From positions 1,612,001 through 1,676,000 of the forward strand of contig NZ_AP019827.1 in the NCBI RefSeq assembly GCF_008327825.1: a stretch of 64,000 bases of DNA, read 5' to 3'. How positions within the stretch are numbered: the first letter of the stretch is position 1; the number at the start of each line of letters is the position of its first letter. Origin of the DNA: Leptotrichia shahii. Its GTDB lineage: Bacteria > Fusobacteriota > Fusobacteriia > Fusobacteriales > Leptotrichiaceae. The notes beneath the pieces are model-generated. The model had not been told where the DNA came from, ran no database searches, and worked only from the letters and a program-made list of their open reading frames with translations. Both the position numbers and the translations under genes were made by a program. Positions 37,328-45,473 of the stretch are shown one piece after another.

Positions 37328-37798
37328 TTATTTTTCAATTCTATCCAAAACCTTTTGAATCTCACTTTTCATTGCACGTGAACGCTTACAATTTTTTCCA
37401 CTTGTAGAAATTGCAATTTGAAATTCATCATTTTTTACAATTCCTCCAAACATCGAATTCATCTTAGTTTTTGAAGATACATTGTTTACTAGTATCCCTT
37501 TAGAGTCACAAATTTCAGCTATATTTTCATTCAATTCCTCATTATCTGTAGCTGCAATAACTAAAAAATACTCTTCTACAAGTTTTTCAATCTCATCTTT
37601 ATTATTTTCAATTTTTCTATTATTCTCTATTTTCAAATTTTTTAGTTCCAGCAACTTCTCTTCTGGAATATTTTCCGCAATAACTCTAATATCAGCCTCA
37701 TATTCCATAATTTTACTAATCTTTTTAAACGCAACTTTTCCGCCACCAATAACTAAAACTTTTTTATTTTTTAAGTTTACAAATAATGGAAACCACAT
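37328..37798 (-). CDS. precorrin-2 dehydrogenase (SirC/Met8 N-domain type)
   Basis: 156 aa, the Rossmann part only: MWFPLFVNLKNKKVLVIGGG, then KVAFKKISKIMEYEADIRVI and VIAATDNEELNENIAEIC. Oxidises precorrin-2 to sirohydrochlorin with NAD+, and may also insert metal. Compared with Met8 or the CysG N-part (~200 aa) the C-terminal dimer domain is short; SNMFGG-like NSMFGGIVKNDEFQIAISTS is present. Coupled with hemB as a tetrapyrrole unit. AAGGAG precedes the ATG. Confidence 0.88.
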   Translation of the reverse strand: MWFPLFVNLKNKKVLVIGGGKVAFKKISKIMEYEADIRVIAENIPEEKLLELKNLKIENNRKIENNKDEIEKLVEEYFLVIAATDNEELNENIAEICDSKGILVNNVSSKTKMNSMFGGIVKNDEFQIAISTSGKNCKRSRAMKSEIQKVLDRIEK

Positions 37799-38011
37799 AT
37801 TTTAATGCTCCTTCTGTTTTTTATTTGATGACAATAGAATAACATATTCTAAACAGAAAAACAAGCAATTTAAAACATAATATTTTTTTCACTAATTTTT
37901 TACAAAAGAAGTAAAAATAACGTGATTTTTTAATATAAAAATGATAAAATAAATCTGTTTGATAACTACGAAAATAAACAAAAAAATCTAAAAAATAAAA
38001 ATGGAGATATT

Positions 38012-38779
38012 ATGAAATATATAAAAAATTTTTTTGAACAATTTATCATCCTGCTTCAATTTATGACAAGAATCCCAATACCACTAAAAATTAATTACAG
38101 TGAAAAAAAGCTCGGAAAATCAATTAAATTTTTCCCTTTAATTGGCTTAGTTATCGGCTTAATTTTATATTTTTCAAATTTTTTAATTACAGTTTATTTC
38201 AAAAATATTTTTTATAATAAAACAATAATTGCCATATTTTTAATAATTTTAGAAATCTTAATTGCAGGAATAATCCACATTGATGGGCTTGCAGATACTT
38301 TTGATGGACTATTCAGCTATGCCAAAAAAGAAAAAATGCTAGAAATTATGAAAGATTCAAGAATTGGGACAAATGGAACAGTTGTTTTAATTTTGTATTT
38401 TATCACAAAAACTGTCCTAACCTCTGAAATAATCATGATAAACCCAAAATATCTCATAATCTGTCCAATTATTGCCAGACTTTCAACCCCAGTAAACGCT
38501 GGACTTTCTAACTATGCCAGAAAATCTGGAATGAGCAATGCCATAATTTCTGAAAATGGTATATTTGAAGTGATTTTTTCACTTACTCTATCAACTATTC
38601 TGGTTTTTTTCATAATTGGCATAAAAGGAATTATTCCTATATCCATTGCATTTATATTTATAATTATTTTTATGTTAAATGTACGAAAAAAAATTGATGG
38701 AATAACTGGCGACACAATGGGAGCTTGTCTTGAACTTACTTCAATTCTAGTTTTATTTTTAGGAATTGTTTTAAGATAA
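38012..38779 (+). CDS. cobS: adenosylcobinamide-GDP ribazoletransferase
   Basis: Membrane enzyme that joins adenosylcobinamide-GDP and alpha-ribazole (phosphate). 255 aa with several helices. Hallmarks are LLQFMTRIPIPLK, HIDGLADTFDGLFSYAKKEK, LEIMKDSRIGTNGTV and the C-terminal ITGDTMGACLELTSILVL. GGAGA lies before the ATG. A half R1 end (CTGTTTGATAACTACG) lies ~50 bp upstream. No cobalamin riboswitch was recognised. Confidence 0.95.
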   Translation: MKYIKNFFEQFIILLQFMTRIPIPLKINYSEKKLGKSIKFFPLIGLVIGLILYFSNFLITVYFKNIFYNKTIIAIFLIILEILIAGIIHIDGLADTFDGLFSYAKKEKMLEIMKDSRIGTNGTVVLILYFITKTVLTSEIIMINPKYLIICPIIARLSTPVNAGLSNYARKSGMSNAIISENGIFEVIFSLTLSTILVFFIIGIKGIIPISIAFIFIIIFMLNVRKKIDGITGDTMGACLELTSILVLFLGIVLR

Positions 38780-38792
38780 GATTTTAATAATA

Positions 38793-38881
38793 GATAACCA
38801 TACAAACTTAGAATTTAATAAAATATCCTGAGGCAAGGGGTCTTGACTCCTTGTAGAAATAAAAAAAATTAGGTTATCGAA
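38793..38881. repeat. R1 element, nearly full copy
   Basis: GATAACCATACAAACTTAGA...core GCAAGGGGTCTTGACTCCTTGT (38833-38854)...GGTTATCGAAT. Order and spacing match the complete copy at 47982. Lies between cobS and cobC, 28 bp ahead of the cobC start. Confidence 0.65.
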
Positions 38882-38908
38882 TAAAAAATAAAGAAAGGAA
38901 AAAATAAA

Positions 38909-39508
38909 ATGACAGAAATTTTATTTATACGCCACGGTGAAACAGATTACAATAAAAAAAATTTATATTACGGGCATTTGAACCCCAGTTTGAACAAAAC
39001 TGGAATTAATCAGTTAAAAAATACGAAAAAAAGGCTTGAGGGAATGAATGAAAAAATTGACATAGTTTTTTCAAGTGATTTAAAAAGATGTAGAGAAAGC
39101 CTTGAATTAATCGAACTTGATGAAAATATCAAAAAATATTTTTCAAAAGAGCTAAGAGAACTTAATTTTGGAAATATTGAGGGAAAAAGTTATAATGAAA
39201 TTGGAAAAGAATTTCCGCATTATATTGATGAAATGAAAAATAATTGGAAATATTTTAAGGCTGAAGGCGGAGAAAGCCTGAATGATTTGCAAAAACGAAT
39301 TGTAAAAAAAATTGATAAAATAAAAGAAAAATATCAAAATAGAAAAATTCTTATTGTAGCTCATGCTGGTGTCATTCAAGCTGTAATTAGTTATTATTTA
39401 TTTAATAATTTAGATGGATATTGGAAATTTAAGCTGGATAATGGAAGTATTACAAAGATGGTTGTGACAGATGATGGGTTTATTTATTTTGATTATATAA
39501 ATAGATGA
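38909..39508 (+). CDS. cobC: histidine phosphatase, probable alpha-ribazole phosphatase
   Basis: 199 aa phosphoglycerate-mutase-like phosphatase. Catalytic RHGETDYNKK at residues 8-17, conserved FSSDLKRCRES, Glu in ELNFGNIEGKSYNE, and the second His in ILIVAHAGVIQ. Generic family members have many substrates; the position after cobS and before cobT makes alpha-ribazole-5'-phosphate the likely one. GAAAGG upstream. Confidence 0.82.
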   Translation: MTEILFIRHGETDYNKKNLYYGHLNPSLNKTGINQLKNTKKRLEGMNEKIDIVFSSDLKRCRESLELIELDENIKKYFSKELRELNFGNIEGKSYNEIGKEFPHYIDEMKNNWKYFKAEGGESLNDLQKRIVKKIDKIKEKYQNRKILIVAHAGVIQAVISYYLFNNLDGYWKFKLDNGSITKMVVTDDGFIYFDYINR

Positions 39509-39524
39509 AAATATTTGAATATTT

Positions 39525-40514
39525 CTAAACATCAGGATATTTTCTCACAACTCCAGTAATATTACAAGCTCCCTCAATCACAGGAAACATCATAACCGCC
39601 CCAGTTCCTTCCCCCAATTTCATATTCATAAAAAGCATTGGCTCTAAATCCAGCTCCTTCATAATATATTTCATTCCAGGCTCTTCACTTAAATGTGAAG
39701 CAATCATGAAATCTCGAGAAACTGGGCAGATTTTATACGAAATAAGAGCGGAAACAGCAGAAATAAAACCGTCTATCACAACAGGAACACGATTTTTAGC
39801 ACATCCTAAATAAATTCCAGCCATCCCCGCAATATCCAATCCTCCAACTTTAGCCAGCACATTTATTATACTTTTTTGATATTCTTCCGTTTTAAAATTC
39901 CCAAAATTTATTTTACTTTCAAAATCTGTATTTTTTTTATCTTTTTTAATATTCTTTTTTTCTTCAGCATTTTTACTTTTTTCAAAAAAATCCAGCAATC
40001 CATTTGTTTGAATCGCCTTTTTTACAACATTTTTTTTATGTTCCAAAGTTTTATCATCAATTCCGCTACCATAACCAACAATCTCATCTATCGGCAAATC
40101 CGTAAGAACCTTCAAAACCGTACTGCTAGTCGTAGTATTCCCAATCCCCATTTCTCCAGTTGCAAATAAATTATATCCATCCTTCACAAATTCATCAACC
40201 ATCTCAATCCCAGTTTCTATTGCTTTCACAGCCTGTTCATAAGTCATTGCAGCTTCTTTAACAATATTATTAGTGCCAGACTTTATAATTTTTTTTTCAA
40301 TGATTCCTGAAAGATTTATCTCTTTTTTAACATCTGAACTTTCATCAGGCTTATAATTTTCGTCAATTCCTTCCATCCGAATTGCCAATTCTTCGAGCTT
40401 TCCCAGCCCTTTTGGAGTTTTTAACAAGGAATTTAGTTCTTTTTCCTTTTCTTCCATTCTATTTTCATCTAGCGGTTTTATTTTTTTTATTGTATCAAAT
40501 AATAATTTCCCCAT
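39525..40514 (-). CDS. cobT: CobT-like nicotinate-nucleotide:DMB phosphoribosyltransferase with internal deletion
   Basis: 329 aa (typical ~350). Recognisable parts: LLKTPKGLGKLEELAIRMEG, GEMGIGNTTTSSTVLKVL, LAKVGGLDIAGMAGIYLGCA, DGFISAVSALISY, SHLSEEPGMKYI and the catalytic Glu in KLGEGTGAVMMFPVIE. However, the stretch after the first motif that normally carries 'xADHGV' and the following SP-x8-Q segment (~60 residues, with base-contact residues) is missing, and a Lys-rich insert (about 180-215) is present. It may therefore be altered or inactive. Convergent with cobC. Confidence 0.85.
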   Translation of the reverse strand: MGKLLFDTIKKIKPLDENRMEEKEKELNSLLKTPKGLGKLEELAIRMEGIDENYKPDESSDVKKEINLSGIIEKKIIKSGTNNIVKEAAMTYEQAVKAIETGIEMVDEFVKDGYNLFATGEMGIGNTTTSSTVLKVLTDLPIDEIVGYGSGIDDKTLEHKKNVVKKAIQTNGLLDFFEKSKNAEEKKNIKKDKKNTDFESKINFGNFKTEEYQKSIINVLAKVGGLDIAGMAGIYLGCAKNRVPVVIDGFISAVSALISYKICPVSRDFMIASHLSEEPGMKYIMKELDLEPMLFMNMKLGEGTGAVMMFPVIEGACNITGVVRKYPDV

Positions 40515-40631
40515 TTATTATTCCTCTATTCGTAATTTTATTATTTAGAAATGCTAACAATAAGTATTTTTCAACAAGGTATCCACCCCCTTGCCATAAA
40601 AAAATAAATAAAATATATTTTCTATTTTTCA

Positions 40632-40686
40632 AAATTATAAGTTTATGTAATTTTTAATAATTCAATTTTAAATATGTTTGGGTATA
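40632..40686 (-). repeat. R2 element, partial copy overlapping the hemL 3' end
   Basis: AAAATTATAAGTTTATGTAA, TTTTTAATAATTCAATTTTA and AATATGTTTGGGTATA correspond to the R2 right half. It contains the last six codons and stop of hemL. Confidence 0.55.
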
Positions 40687-41987
40687 GTTCCAGACTTTTT
40701 AGCAATTTTTTCAAAAGTTTTTTCCATACCAGTCAATATTTTTTCCATATCTTCATCACTATGAACATAAGATACAAAATGTGCTTCATATTTTGAAGGT
40801 GGCACAATTATACCATTTTCCAGCATTGTATCAAAATATATGCTATAAAATTCACTATCTGTATTCATTGCATCTTCCAAAGTTTTTACTTTTTCCTTTG
40901 CAAAAAATATTGTGAAAAGGCTTCCAAAATAATTTACAGTTGCTGGAACATTGTATTTTTTTATTAATTCATTAATTTTATTTACTAGATTTTCTGTTTT
41001 TTTATTTATATTTTCATAAATTTCAGGATTTTCCTTTAAAATTGAAATAGTTTCTATTCCAGCTGCAACCGAAATCGGATTTCCAGAAAGTGTTCCAGCG
41101 TGATAAACATTCCCAACAGGCGAAATCAAGTCCATAATCTCTTTTTTCCCTCCAAAGCCACCAACTGGATAACCACCACCAATAATTTTACCTAAAATAG
41201 TCAAATCAGGTATAATTCCAAATATTTTTTGAACTCCTCCCAATGAAACTCTAAATCCTGAAATTACCTCATCAAAAATTAAAACAATATTTTCCTTTCG
41301 TATAATTTCACGCACTTTTTCCAAGTACTCCATTTCTGTTTCAATAAGCCCCATATTTGCTGGAATTGGCTCAATAATCACACAGGCAATATCCTTCTCA
41401 CTTTCCAAAGTTTCCTTCAATTTTTCAAAATCCCCAAAAGGCAATGTTATCGTGTCTTTCACAACTCCTTCAGTAATTCCATTACTATCCTGATGTTCAA
41501 AAGTCAAAAGCCCTGAACCAGCTTTAACTAATAGCGAATCTGAATGTCCATGGTAACATCCTTCAAACTTTATAATCTTATTTTTCCCAGTAAATGCACG
41601 AGCAACTCTCACACTAGCCATTGCCGCTTCTGTCCCCGAAGTAGTCAATCTCAATTTTTCAATTGATGGAAAACAACTTTTTACAAGCTCTGCCAATTCC
41701 ACTTCTTTTTTCGTAGGCAGTCCAAACGAGGTTCCCTTTTCAAGCTCTCTTTTCACGGCTTCCAAAACTTTCGGATAATTATGTCCTAGAATCATCGGTC
41801 CCCAAGACCCAATCATATCCACATACTCATTTTCATCTTCATCGTAAAGTTTACTTCCACTTCCTCTTTTAATAAAAATTGGATACTCCTTATCAACAGA
41901 CTGAAATGCCCTAACTGGACTATTTACTCCGCCTGGTATTGATTTTTTCGCTTTTTCATAAATTTTTTTTGAATTATCTGTATTCAT
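40668..41987 (-). CDS. hemL: glutamate-1-semialdehyde 2,1-aminomutase
   Basis: PLP enzyme of the C5 pathway making 5-aminolevulinate. 439 aa. Starts KKSIPGGVNSPVRAFQSV; shows TTSGTEAAMASVRVARAFTG, CYHGHSDSLLVKAGSG, FDEVISGFRVSLGG and the PLP lysine in LGKIIGGGYPVGGFGGK. The final TIPKHI-stop is encoded by an R2 repeat end instead of the usual C-terminus. hemA and gltX are not in the window. Confidence 0.95.
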   Translation of the reverse strand: MNTDNSKKIYEKAKKSIPGGVNSPVRAFQSVDKEYPIFIKRGSGSKLYDEDENEYVDMIGSWGPMILGHNYPKVLEAVKRELEKGTSFGLPTKKEVELAELVKSCFPSIEKLRLTTSGTEAAMASVRVARAFTGKNKIIKFEGCYHGHSDSLLVKAGSGLLTFEHQDSNGITEGVVKDTITLPFGDFEKLKETLESEKDIACVIIEPIPANMGLIETEMEYLEKVREIIRKENIVLIFDEVISGFRVSLGGVQKIFGIIPDLTILGKIIGGGYPVGGFGGKKEIMDLISPVGNVYHAGTLSGNPISVAAGIETISILKENPEIYENINKKTENLVNKINELIKKYNVPATVNYFGSLFTIFFAKEKVKTLEDAMNTDSEFYSIYFDTMLENGIIVPPSKYEAHFVSYVHSDEDMEKILTGMEKTFEKIAKKSGTIPKHI

Positions 41988-42041
41988 TTTTGCTTTCCTC
42001 TTTTCTTTTTTCCATTTTCTAATTTACAGCAAGACTAATTT

Positions 42042-42151
42042 ATACTAAATCCTATTTGAAAAATAGAAAACGTATTTTATTTATTTTAGGATCAAAAAAC
42101 CTTGCTAAATAGGATTTATAACAAATCCATTACTCTAACGGGAATTAGTAT
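42042..42151. repeat. R3 short inverted-repeat element, copy 2
   Basis: ATACTAAATCCTATTTGAAA at the left and CTCTAACGGGAATTAGTAT at the right are an imperfect inverted repeat. Internal CCTTGCTAAATAGGATT resembles the R1 core flank. About 110 bp, no reading frame, upstream of hemL. Confidence 0.5.
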
Positions 42152-42258
42152 TAGATATATTTTATCATATTTATTTTAATTTGAAAAATATTAATCATCC
42201 TTTCAATTATACTGGAATTCTTATGGTTAAAACCACGAACATTGCTATGCTAATCAAT

Positions 42259-42302
42259 AAAAAATGTATCTTTAAACACTAAAGTTTATTGATACATTTT
42301 TT
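42259..42302 (-). terminator. terminator after the DeoR gene
   Basis: Perfect 12-bp stem AAAAAATGTATC/GATACATTTTTT with a structured loop (TTTAAAC...GTTTA). A near-identical hairpin is at 48310-48353. On the minus strand it is ~50 bp past the regulator stop. Confidence 0.75.
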
Positions 42303-42351
42303 ATCTTAGTAATTTTAAAAATTTTTTATTTCCCATAAAATTTGATCAAAT

Positions 42352-43122
42352 CTATATAATTAAAATTTCACATTCATCAAAAACTTTTTTATAGCTTTCC
42401 AAATAATCTTTCTGAGTCTTTTCACAAATAAATACATCAAAATCAGATAAATTACTAAATTTATAATTTCCTAGAATTCCTATTTTTTCATATTCAGTTG
42501 TTAAAAATATTTTTTTTGAAATATTCATTATTTCTTTTTTTGTATTTCCATCATTTACTTCAAAGTTCATAACTTTCTGAGTTTCCAGATCTATTCCAGC
42601 ACTGCCAACAAAAGCCTTATCAACATTGTATTTTTTTATATAATTAATTGCTTCACTTCCAATATTGCCACCTATTTTTTTATTATATTCCCCGCCTATC
42701 ATAATAATATCCACTTTAGAATCTTTATTAAAATGTGTGGTAATACTAGGCATATTTGTAATAAGAGTTATTTCTTTTTCAGAATTTGCAAGATATTCTG
42801 CCGCAATGTAATTTATACTTGTAACATCAAAAAATACAGTTTCTCCATTTTCAATATTTTCTATAATTTTTTTTGCAATAATTTCCTTTTGCTTTGTTCT
42901 ATTTATGATTCTTTCCTCAAGAGTGCTTGAATGTACCAATTTTTTTAGTAAAATAGCACCTCCGTGGGTTCTTTTTAATTTTCCTTCCTGCTCCAGTCTC
43001 TTCAAATTTTTTCTTATAATAACTTCTGAAACATTAAATTTTTCTGCCAAATCAGTAACTTTTACTTTTTTTTCATTTTTTAAAATTTCTAATATTTTTT
43101 CCAGTCTTTCATCCAAAAACAT
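42352..43122 (-). CDS. DeoR-family transcriptional regulator
   Basis: 256 aa. N-terminal winged helix with LEILKNEKKVKVTDLAEKFN and VSEVIIRKNLKRLEQEGKLK then RTHGGAI, the DeoR signature. C-terminal sugar-phosphate-sensing domain with ITNMPSITTHF, IMIGGEYNKKIGGNIGSEA and KAFVGSAGIDL. Such regulators repress sugar catabolic genes and are released by a phosphorylated sugar. It follows the aldolase gene on the same strand (~215 bp, with an R1 element between) and probably controls the divergent glycyl radical locus. Confidence 0.9.
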   Translation of the reverse strand: MFLDERLEKILEILKNEKKVKVTDLAEKFNVSEVIIRKNLKRLEQEGKLKRTHGGAILLKKLVHSSTLEERIINRTKQKEIIAKKIIENIENGETVFFDVTSINYIAAEYLANSEKEITLITNMPSITTHFNKDSKVDIIMIGGEYNKKIGGNIGSEAINYIKKYNVDKAFVGSAGIDLETQKVMNFEVNDGNTKKEIMNISKKIFLTTEYEKIGILGNYKFSNLSDFDVFICEKTQKDYLESYKKVFDECEILII

Positions 43123-43188
43123 ACCAAATCTCCAATATTTTTTATAATTATCTAAATTATAGCAAAATTTTCAAAACTTTATTATATC

Positions 43189-43270
43189 TGTTCGATAACT
43201 TAATTTTTTTATTTAACAAGGGGTCAAGACCCCTTGCTTCAGAACGTTTGTTTTATTAAATTTTAAATAA
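43189..43270 (-). repeat. R1 element, inverted copy
   Basis: Outer end TGTTCGATAAC at 43189-43199, core CAAGGGGTCAAGACCCCTTG at 43217-43236 (perfect palindrome), then CTTCAGAACGTTTGTTTTATTAAATTTTAAA, matching the reverse complement of the copy at 47982. The far end is degraded. Lies between the aldolase and DeoR genes. Confidence 0.65.
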
Positions 43271-43337
43271 ATATAATTTCTGAGCAAGTCTATTAATTAT
43301 GCCAGAACTAAGTTTTGAAAAGTTCAAGAAGTCAAAA

Positions 43338-44054
43338 CTATAATAAATCAAGCAATGTCTTATCTCCATAAACTTTTTCCCAGTCTAAATTAAATGTATC
43401 CATACTCCAGTCTGTGTAAGGATGATAAATTAATTTTTCAAAAACGTCTGGAGCGACTGTTACAGATTTTGATCCAGCTAGAATTGTTTCGTGAACTTGT
43501 CTTACATTCTTAAACGAAGCTCCTAATATTTTTGGTTCAAAGATTCTTTTGTACCGTGCCAATTTTTCTTCATCAGTCTTTTTATTCATTTCAAGAATTT
43601 TATAAGCATCTTTTACAATTTCAATTCCATTTTCGCCAATGTTGTCAGAACGGTTAATATATGGAGCCATGTATTCTGCCCCTGCTTCTGCCGCTATAAT
43701 TATCTGTTGTGGTGACAAAATTCCAGTTGCAGTTATTTTATGCCCATCCTTTGCCAAAATTTTCATAGCTTTTATCCCTTCAGGTGTAACAGGAATTTTT
43801 GTATATAAATTTTCTCCAAAAGTATCATGCAGAAGCTGCACTTCCTTTACTATTATTTCAGCTGTGCTTCCTACAGCCTGTGCATGCACAATTTTATCTC
43901 TTCCAACAATATCAAAAATATCGTTTATAATCTCTTTAAAATCTCTTTTTTCCTTCGCAATAATAGTAGGATTTGTAGTAACCCCTGCTATTGGAAAAAT
44001 ATCACTAATTTTTTTTATACTCTCCAAATTTGCCGTATCAATAAAATATTGCAT
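43338..44054 (-). CDS. fsa: fructose-6-phosphate aldolase (FSA)-type transaldolase family protein
   Basis: Small class I aldolase, 238 aa. FIDTANLESIKKISDIFP, GVTTNPTIIAKE, the Schiff-base Lys86 in YTKIPVTPEG, and MAPYINRSDN. Gln59 (HAQAVGST) is the residue that marks FSA as opposed to transaldolase, where it is Glu. FSA cleaves fructose 6-phosphate to dihydroxyacetone and G3P and also uses hydroxyacetone and related donors. The ATG at 44054 is chosen: GAGAGG overlaps the upstream ATG at 44063 and is spaced 9 bp from this one. A strong divergent promoter is present. Confidence 0.88.
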   Translation of the reverse strand: MQYFIDTANLESIKKISDIFPIAGVTTNPTIIAKEKRDFKEIINDIFDIVGRDKIVHAQAVGSTAEIIVKEVQLLHDTFGENLYTKIPVTPEGIKAMKILAKDGHKITATGILSPQQIIIAAEAGAEYMAPYINRSDNIGENGIEIVKDAYKILEMNKKTDEEKLARYKRIFEPKILGASFKNVRQVHETILAGSKSVTVAPDVFEKLIYHPYTDWSMDTFNLDWEKVYGDKTLLDLL

Positions 44055-44132
44055 TTTTATCATCCTCTCTTTTTCGTTTTTAGTTAAAACAATAATTTTA
44101 TATTTTAATTAGTTTCGTTTTATTTCGATATT

Positions 44133-44161
44133 ATTTTAATATATAATTTAAGAAAAGTCAA
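44133..44161 (-). promoter_or_regulatory. promoter of the aldolase-DeoR unit
   Basis: On the minus strand TTGACT (44161-44156), 17-bp spacer, TAAAAT (44138-44133). About 80 bp ahead of the aldolase start. Confidence 0.7.
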
Positions 44162-44262
44162 TGCTTTTTTTCAACTTTTCTAAAAATTTTGTTTGAATAA
44201 TTACTTTTTTTATGTTACATTTATTACAAAAAAAACAATCATAATACGAAAAAACAACTACA

Positions 44263-44293
44263 AAAGCTCGTTCAAATTGAACTGGCTTTTTCT
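44263..44293. promoter_or_regulatory. palindrome between divergent promoters, possible operator or terminator
   Basis: GTTCAAATTGAAC (44270-44282) is a perfect 13-bp palindrome, extended by AAAAGC/GCTTTT arms with a 2-bp mismatch and followed by T. It lies in the 355 bp between the two divergent promoters. It could be a regulator site or a hairpin that ends read-through; there is no matching second copy. Confidence 0.45.
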
Positions 44294-44515
44294 ATTTTTA
44301 TTTACATATATTTTAGTTTATTTTCCTAATCATTCTACAAATTGATACTATATCAAAATCGTATATAATATAATTTTTATTCTATTTCAATTTATATTCT
44401 CTTCTGATATCTTAAATTAAAAACAACTTCAAAACTAACAAGTTTATTTCTTATTTATAAATTAAATTAACTTTCATATTTTATATAAATTTTTTTAGAA
44501 AATTAAATAAAACTG

Positions 44516-44544
44516 TTGACAAATTTTCAAAAATAGGATAAAAT
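44516..44544 (+). promoter_or_regulatory. promoter of the glycyl radical enzyme operon
   Basis: TTGACA (44516-44521), 17-bp spacer, TAAAAT (44539-44544); nearly consensus sigma-70. The activase ATG is 65 bp downstream with GGGAGG. Confidence 0.8.
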
Positions 44545-44608
44545 CGAAATATAAAGAAATAAATTGAAACTAAAAACATTTTTAAAAAGAAAAAGAGGGA
44601 GGTAATCT

Positions 44609-45427
44609 ATGAGAGCGTTAGTTACAGATATTGAAAGAGGAGCTACATTTGATGGTCCAGGAATCAGAACAGTCGTGTATTTTAAAGGATGTCCGCTTAG
44701 ATGTCTGTGGTGTTCCAATCCTGAAACACAGAAGCTGGAAAATGAATTTTGGGATTATAACGGCTCTCTTTATAAAGGAAACAGAACTTCATGTTCTGAC
44801 TGCCTCACTACAAGTACATTAAAACAAGTTGCGAAAGATATGACTCTGGAAGAAGTTTTTACAATTGTGATGAAAGATGAAAATTTTTATAGAAATTCTG
44901 GTGGAGGAGTTACTTTAAGTGGTGGAGAAGTGCTTGTAAATTCGGCATTTGCGATAAAACTCTTTGAAAAATTAAAAGACGAGTATGTTAATACAGCGAT
45001 AGAAACTACTGGATATGGAAGTTACAGAGAGCTTGAAAAATTGGCAAAGTTGACAGATACGATTTTATTTGACATAAAGCATATGGATAGTGGAAAACAT
45101 AAAAAATATACCACTGTTTCAAATGAAATAATTTTGGAAAATCTTACAAAACTTTCCAAATGGCATAAAAAAATCATTATGAGATTTCCGTTTATAAAAG
45201 GAATTAACGATGATGAAAAAAACATTCACGAAACGGCAAAATTTTTAAAAAAGTTGCATTTGCTTGAAGTAAACATACTGCCCTACCACACAATGGGATT
45301 GGAAAAATATAGAAAACTAGGTCGTGAATATCCTATGAAAACACTGGAAAAACATACACAAGAAGAACTTAATAATGCTGTAAGCATAATGAAAAGTTAC
45401 GGATTAAAAGCAAAATTAAATGGATAA
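44609..45427 (+). CDS. glycyl radical enzyme activating enzyme (radical SAM)
   Basis: 272 aa radical SAM protein that installs the glycyl radical on the enzyme encoded next. The cluster motif is Cys28-x3-Cys32-x2-Cys35 in FKGCPLRCLWCSNPE; GGGVTLSGGEVLVN and AIETTGYG are the activase signatures. Most activases of dehydratase-type glycyl radical enzymes carry a two-cluster ferredoxin insert with eight Cys; here that region is short and keeps only Cys62 and Cys65 (SCSDC), closer to PflA in size. GGGAGG precedes the ATG. 46 bp separates it from the next gene. Confidence 0.92.
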   Translation: MRALVTDIERGATFDGPGIRTVVYFKGCPLRCLWCSNPETQKLENEFWDYNGSLYKGNRTSCSDCLTTSTLKQVAKDMTLEEVFTIVMKDENFYRNSGGGVTLSGGEVLVNSAFAIKLFEKLKDEYVNTAIETTGYGSYRELEKLAKLTDTILFDIKHMDSGKHKKYTTVSNEIILENLTKLSKWHKKIIMRFPFIKGINDDEKNIHETAKFLKKLHLLEVNILPYHTMGLEKYRKLGREYPMKTLEKHTQEELNNAVSIMKSYGLKAKLNG

Positions 45428-45473
45428 TATGAAAATTAAAGATAAATAATAAAATATATTGGAGGGAAAAGCA

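Noticed and set aside
37799-38011. Cobalamin riboswitch before cobS
   Set aside because: No B12 box (GCCACTG type) or supporting stems seen in this 213-bp gap.
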